NCBI GenBank assembly: GCA_023261915.1
Contig: JALRFT010000055.1
Span: 1 to 9,062 of the forward strand
Length of the DNA: 9,062 nt
Direction: 5' to 3'
DNA from: Acidimicrobiales bacterium
GTDB lineage: Bacteria; Actinomycetota; Acidimicrobiia; Acidimicrobiales; Acidimicrobilacustridaceae
Shown in pieces: positions 7,698 through 9,062 of this stretch. A program made the translations under genes and the position numbers. The first letter of the stretch is position 1; every line of letters starts with the position of its first letter. The notes under the pieces were generated by a model. The model searched no databases, was not told where the DNA came from, and was given only the letters and a program-made list of their open reading frames with translations.

Positions 7698-7710
7698 GAC
7701 GCAGGCCGGT

Positions 7711-8460
7711 TCAGCGACCCGCCGGGGGCTCCGACACGAACTCCCGCTGCAGGGCAACGAGGTCGCCGATCCCCTTGGTCGCCAGATCAAGGAGACCATC
7801 GAGTTCGTCACGGGCGAACGCCATACCCTCAGCGGTCCCCTGCACCTCGATGAAGCGACCATCGCCGGTCATCACCACATTCATGTCGACTTCAGCAGTG
7901 GAGTCCTCGACGTAGGGCAGGTCGAGCACACCGACGCCCCCACAGATTCCCACCGAGATCGCCGCACAATGATCGAGCAGAGGGTGCGATGAGATCGTTC
8001 CAGCAGCCACGAGCCGAGTGAGAGCATCGTGGAGGGCCAGCCACCCACCGGTGATGGAAGCGGTGCGCGTCCCACCGTCAGCCTGTAGAACGTCGCAGTC
8101 CACCGTCACCTGTCGCTCACCCAATACGCGCATGTCACAGACGGCACGGAGGCTCCGGCCGATCAGTCGCTGAATTTCTTGCGTGCGTCCCGTCTGCTTA
8201 CCTTTGGCCGCTTCCCGGTTGACCCGCTCTCCCGAGGAGCCCGGCAGCATGCCGTACTCTGCCGTCACCCAACCCTTCCCCGAGCCGCGCATCCAGCGCG
8301 GCACGTCCTCGTCGACACTGGCAGTGCACAGCACGACGGTGTTGCCGAATCGGACCAGCACAGATCCAAGCGCCGCGTGGGTGAAGTCCCGCTCGAAGCT
8401 GACCGGTCGGAGATCGCCAGGATGTCGCCCATCGGGACGAGGTGAGGAAGATGAAGTCAC
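7711..8460 (-). CDS. rph: Ribonuclease PH, phosphate-dependent tRNA 3' exonuclease
   Basis: This 249-residue enzyme trims the 3' extensions of tRNA precursors by phosphorolysis and normally forms a hexamer. Family blocks are RPDGRHPGDLRPV (8-20), GRTQEIQRLIGRSLRAV (91-107), DCDVLQADGGTRTASITGG (121-139, with the phosphate-binding GTRT), LDLPYVEDSTAEVDMNVVMT (179-198) and EVQGTAEGMAF (205-215). The C-terminus is short after 'LVALQREF', as is usual. The start is a GTG at 8460, the only sensible one before RPDGR. It lacks a strong Shine-Dalgarno but has TAGGGT seven bases upstream, so it may be leaderless. It opens the rph-rdgB-neuD operon and is divergent from yccF across 41 bases. Confidence 0.96.
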   Translation of the reverse strand: MTSSSSPRPDGRHPGDLRPVSFERDFTHAALGSVLVRFGNTVVLCTASVDEDVPRWMRGSGKGWVTAEYGMLPGSSGERVNREAAKGKQTGRTQEIQRLIGRSLRAVCDMRVLGERQVTVDCDVLQADGGTRTASITGGWLALHDALTRLVAAGTISSHPLLDHCAAISVGICGGVGVLDLPYVEDSTAEVDMNVVMTGDGRFIEVQGTAEGMAFARDELDGLLDLATKGIGDLVALQREFVSEPPAGR

Positions 8461-8467
8461 GTTCCCG

Positions 8468-8473
8468 ACCCTA
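8468..8473 (-). promoter_or_regulatory. Predicted leaderless -10 element (TAGGGT) of the rph operon
   Basis: TAGGGT on the minus strand is followed by seven bases and then the GTG at 8460. The matching -35 region (around 8490-8496) would coincide with the yccF -10 hexamer on the other strand, so the two promoters probably exclude each other. Confidence 0.5.
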
Positions 8474-8493
8474 GTGGTGGGCCGACCACTAGG
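8470..8493. repeat. Perfect 9-base inverted repeat in the rph/yccF divergent gap
   Basis: CCTAGTGGT (8470-8478) and ACCACTAGG (8485-8493) are exact reverse complements separated by the six bases GGGCCG. The arms include the first four bases of each predicted -10 hexamer (TAGG) plus five bases that a -10 does not require. This could be an operator for a dimeric regulator acting on both promoters, or a symmetric bidirectional promoter. As a transcript hairpin it would lie ahead of both predicted transcription starts, so a terminator is unlikely. Confidence 0.7.
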
Positions 8494-8495
8494 TT
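8490..8495 (+). promoter_or_regulatory. Predicted leaderless -10 element (TAGGTT) of yccF
   Basis: TAGGTT is followed by six bases and then the ATG at 8502. A GAAGGG stretch touches the ATG too closely to be an ordinary ribosome site. The hexamer partly lies in the right arm of the inverted repeat at 8470-8493. Confidence 0.5.
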
Positions 8496-8501
8496 GAAGG
8501 G

Positions 8502-8885
8502 ATGCGCACCATTGGGAATCTGCTCTGGTTGATCTTCGGGGGAATCTGGCTGGCGTTGAGCTACATCCTCGGTGGTCTCGTGATGTGTATCACGATCATT
8601 GGGATCCCCTTCGGGGTGCAGGCGTTCAAGATGGCCGGCCTCGTGTTGTGGCCCTTCGGCCGAACCGTCGTGGCACGGGCAGACTCGGGTGGAGTTGCCG
8701 AGGTCATCTTCAACGTGATCTGGCTCGTCGTGTTCGGGTGGGGAATCTTTCTGGCCCACATCGTCTCGGGCATCGTGCTCTGCATCACCATCATTGGCAT
8801 CCCGTTCGGGATCCAGTCGTTCAAGCTCAGCGTGCTCGCACTGTGGCCATTCGGTCGCGAGATCGTCGAGATCCCGGAGTACTGA
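8502..8885 (+). CDS. yccF: YccF-family inner-membrane protein with two tandem YccF domains
   Basis: This 127-residue membrane protein of the YccF (DUF307) family has no established biochemical role that I know. It holds two copies of one domain. The first has IWLALSYILGGLVMCITIIG (15-34) followed by IPFGVQAFKMAGLVLWPFG (35-53). The second has CITIIGIPFGIQSFKLSVLA (94-113) followed by LWPFG (114-118). The copies are offset by 65 residues, and at DNA level the segments at 8586-8630 and 8781-8825 remain clearly alike. Each copy contains hydrophobic stretches consistent with about two membrane passes. The domain pair is usual for the family, and the length is close to E. coli YccF (about 148). 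It is divergent from rph and convergent with cysM, ending seven bases from the cysM stop. Confidence 0.92.
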   Translation: MRTIGNLLWLIFGGIWLALSYILGGLVMCITIIGIPFGVQAFKMAGLVLWPFGRTVVARADSGGVAEVIFNVIWLVVFGWGIFLAHIVSGIVLCITIIGIPFGIQSFKLSVLALWPFGREIVEIPEY

Positions 8886-8892
8886 CCGGAAT

Positions 8893-9062
8893 CTAGAAGT
8901 AGATGATTTTCTCGGTGCGGCTGACAACCTCATCGAGATCGTCGGTCCACGCACCGGTCGAGAGGTACTTCCATCCGCCGTCACAGACGATGAACACCAC
9001 GGTTCCCGACTCGATCTGCTCGGCCACCCGGGCCGCCCCCGCAAGCGAGGCCCCCGACGAGA
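8893..9062 (-). CDS. cysM: PLP-dependent cysteine synthase (CysM/CysK type), C-terminal 55 residues only
   Basis: The frame is open from the right edge to a TAG at 8895-8893. It encodes the C-terminus of a fold-type II pyridoxal-phosphate enzyme that builds cysteine from an activated serine. The first visible residues, SSGASLAGA, match the 'ISSGAA' loop whose serine contacts the cofactor ring nitrogen. VCDGGWKYLSTGAW then matches the conserved 'V..D.GWKYLSTGA' block of mycobacterial CysM. The protein ends EKIIYF. Proximity to rph-rdgB, as in the mycobacterial mec-cysO-cysM...rph-rdgB neighbourhood, favours the CysO-dependent CysM type, but mec and cysO would lie outside the window. The symbol is therefore tentative between cysM and cysK. 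Confidence 0.8.
   Translation of the reverse strand, partial: SSGASLAGAARVAEQIESGTVVFIVCDGGWKYLSTGAWTDDLDEVVSRTEKIIYF

Noticed and set aside
7146..7853. A 235-residue plus-strand frame opposite rdgB and the end of rph
   Set aside because: It is antisense to two well-conserved genes and its composition is arginine/proline-rich with no motif.
7080..7862. A longer RdgB of 260 residues starting at 7862
   Set aside because: The extension would overlap the end of rph by about 150 bases and reads as out-of-frame rph; the family begins at MASHRVVSATAN (7697).
8470..8493. The rph/yccF inverted repeat as an intrinsic terminator
   Set aside because: It lies between divergent start codons with no T-run, so no transcript is expected to end there.
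8457..9044. A 195-residue minus-strand frame across yccF
   Set aside because: It is opposite both the YccF repeats and in another frame of cysM; its apparent internal repeat merely mirrors the duplicated YccF domain.

Overview
The window is high-GC, gene-dense bacterial chromosome, most likely from an actinomycete of the Acidimicrobiia type. The organism call is inference. It rests on the base composition, the ThrE-type exporter, leaderless-looking promoters, and the nearness of rph-rdgB to a cysM-like gene, which recalls the mycobacterial mec-cysO-cysM...rph-rdgB neighbourhood. I see no mobile element, CRISPR array, tRNA, rRNA or phage gene. Almost every base is coding; the only gaps are 7-79 bases long.

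Layout. (A) 5577 to 1, leftward: a run of four genes, consisting of a TesB-type acyl-CoA thioesterase, an N-terminal-nucleophile acylase of the penicillin/AHL-acylase family, a ThrE-type threonine/serine exporter, and a multi-span membrane protein cut by the window edge. The first three are tightly packed (a 4-base gap with an internal Shine-Dalgarno, then an ATGA overlap). The fourth starts 50 bases later and may have its own promoter. (B) 5657-6457, rightward: a second TesB paralogue, divergent from the first. (C) 8460 to 6466, leftward: RNase PH (rph), the XTP/dITP pyrophosphatase (rdgB) and a NeuD/PglD-like acyltransferase, in one operon. (D) 8502-8885, rightward: a YccF membrane protein made of two copies of the same domain. 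(E) 8895 to 9062, leftward: the last 55 codons of a CysM/CysK-type cysteine synthase.

How the genes may work together. rph and rdgB are housekeeping genes (tRNA 3'-end trimming and nucleotide-pool sanitation). The acylase, thioesterase and exporter look like an accessory module. An acylase would split an N-acyl compound into fatty acid and amine, the thioesterase acts on acyl-CoA, and ThrE exports small hydroxy amino acids. I infer, without proof, a route handling N-acyl amino acids or acyl-homoserine lactones. The acylase has no visible signal peptide, which is unusual for its family.

Regulation. Every gene that opens a transcription unit (five of five) has a TANNNT hexamer ending 6 or 7 bases before its start codon, in four cases TAGGNT, and none has a strong Shine-Dalgarno. 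The acylase and neuD, which lie inside operons, have textbook Shine-Dalgarno sites, while rdgB and thrE do not. The gap between rph and yccF also holds a perfect 9-base inverted repeat covering parts of both predicted -10 elements.
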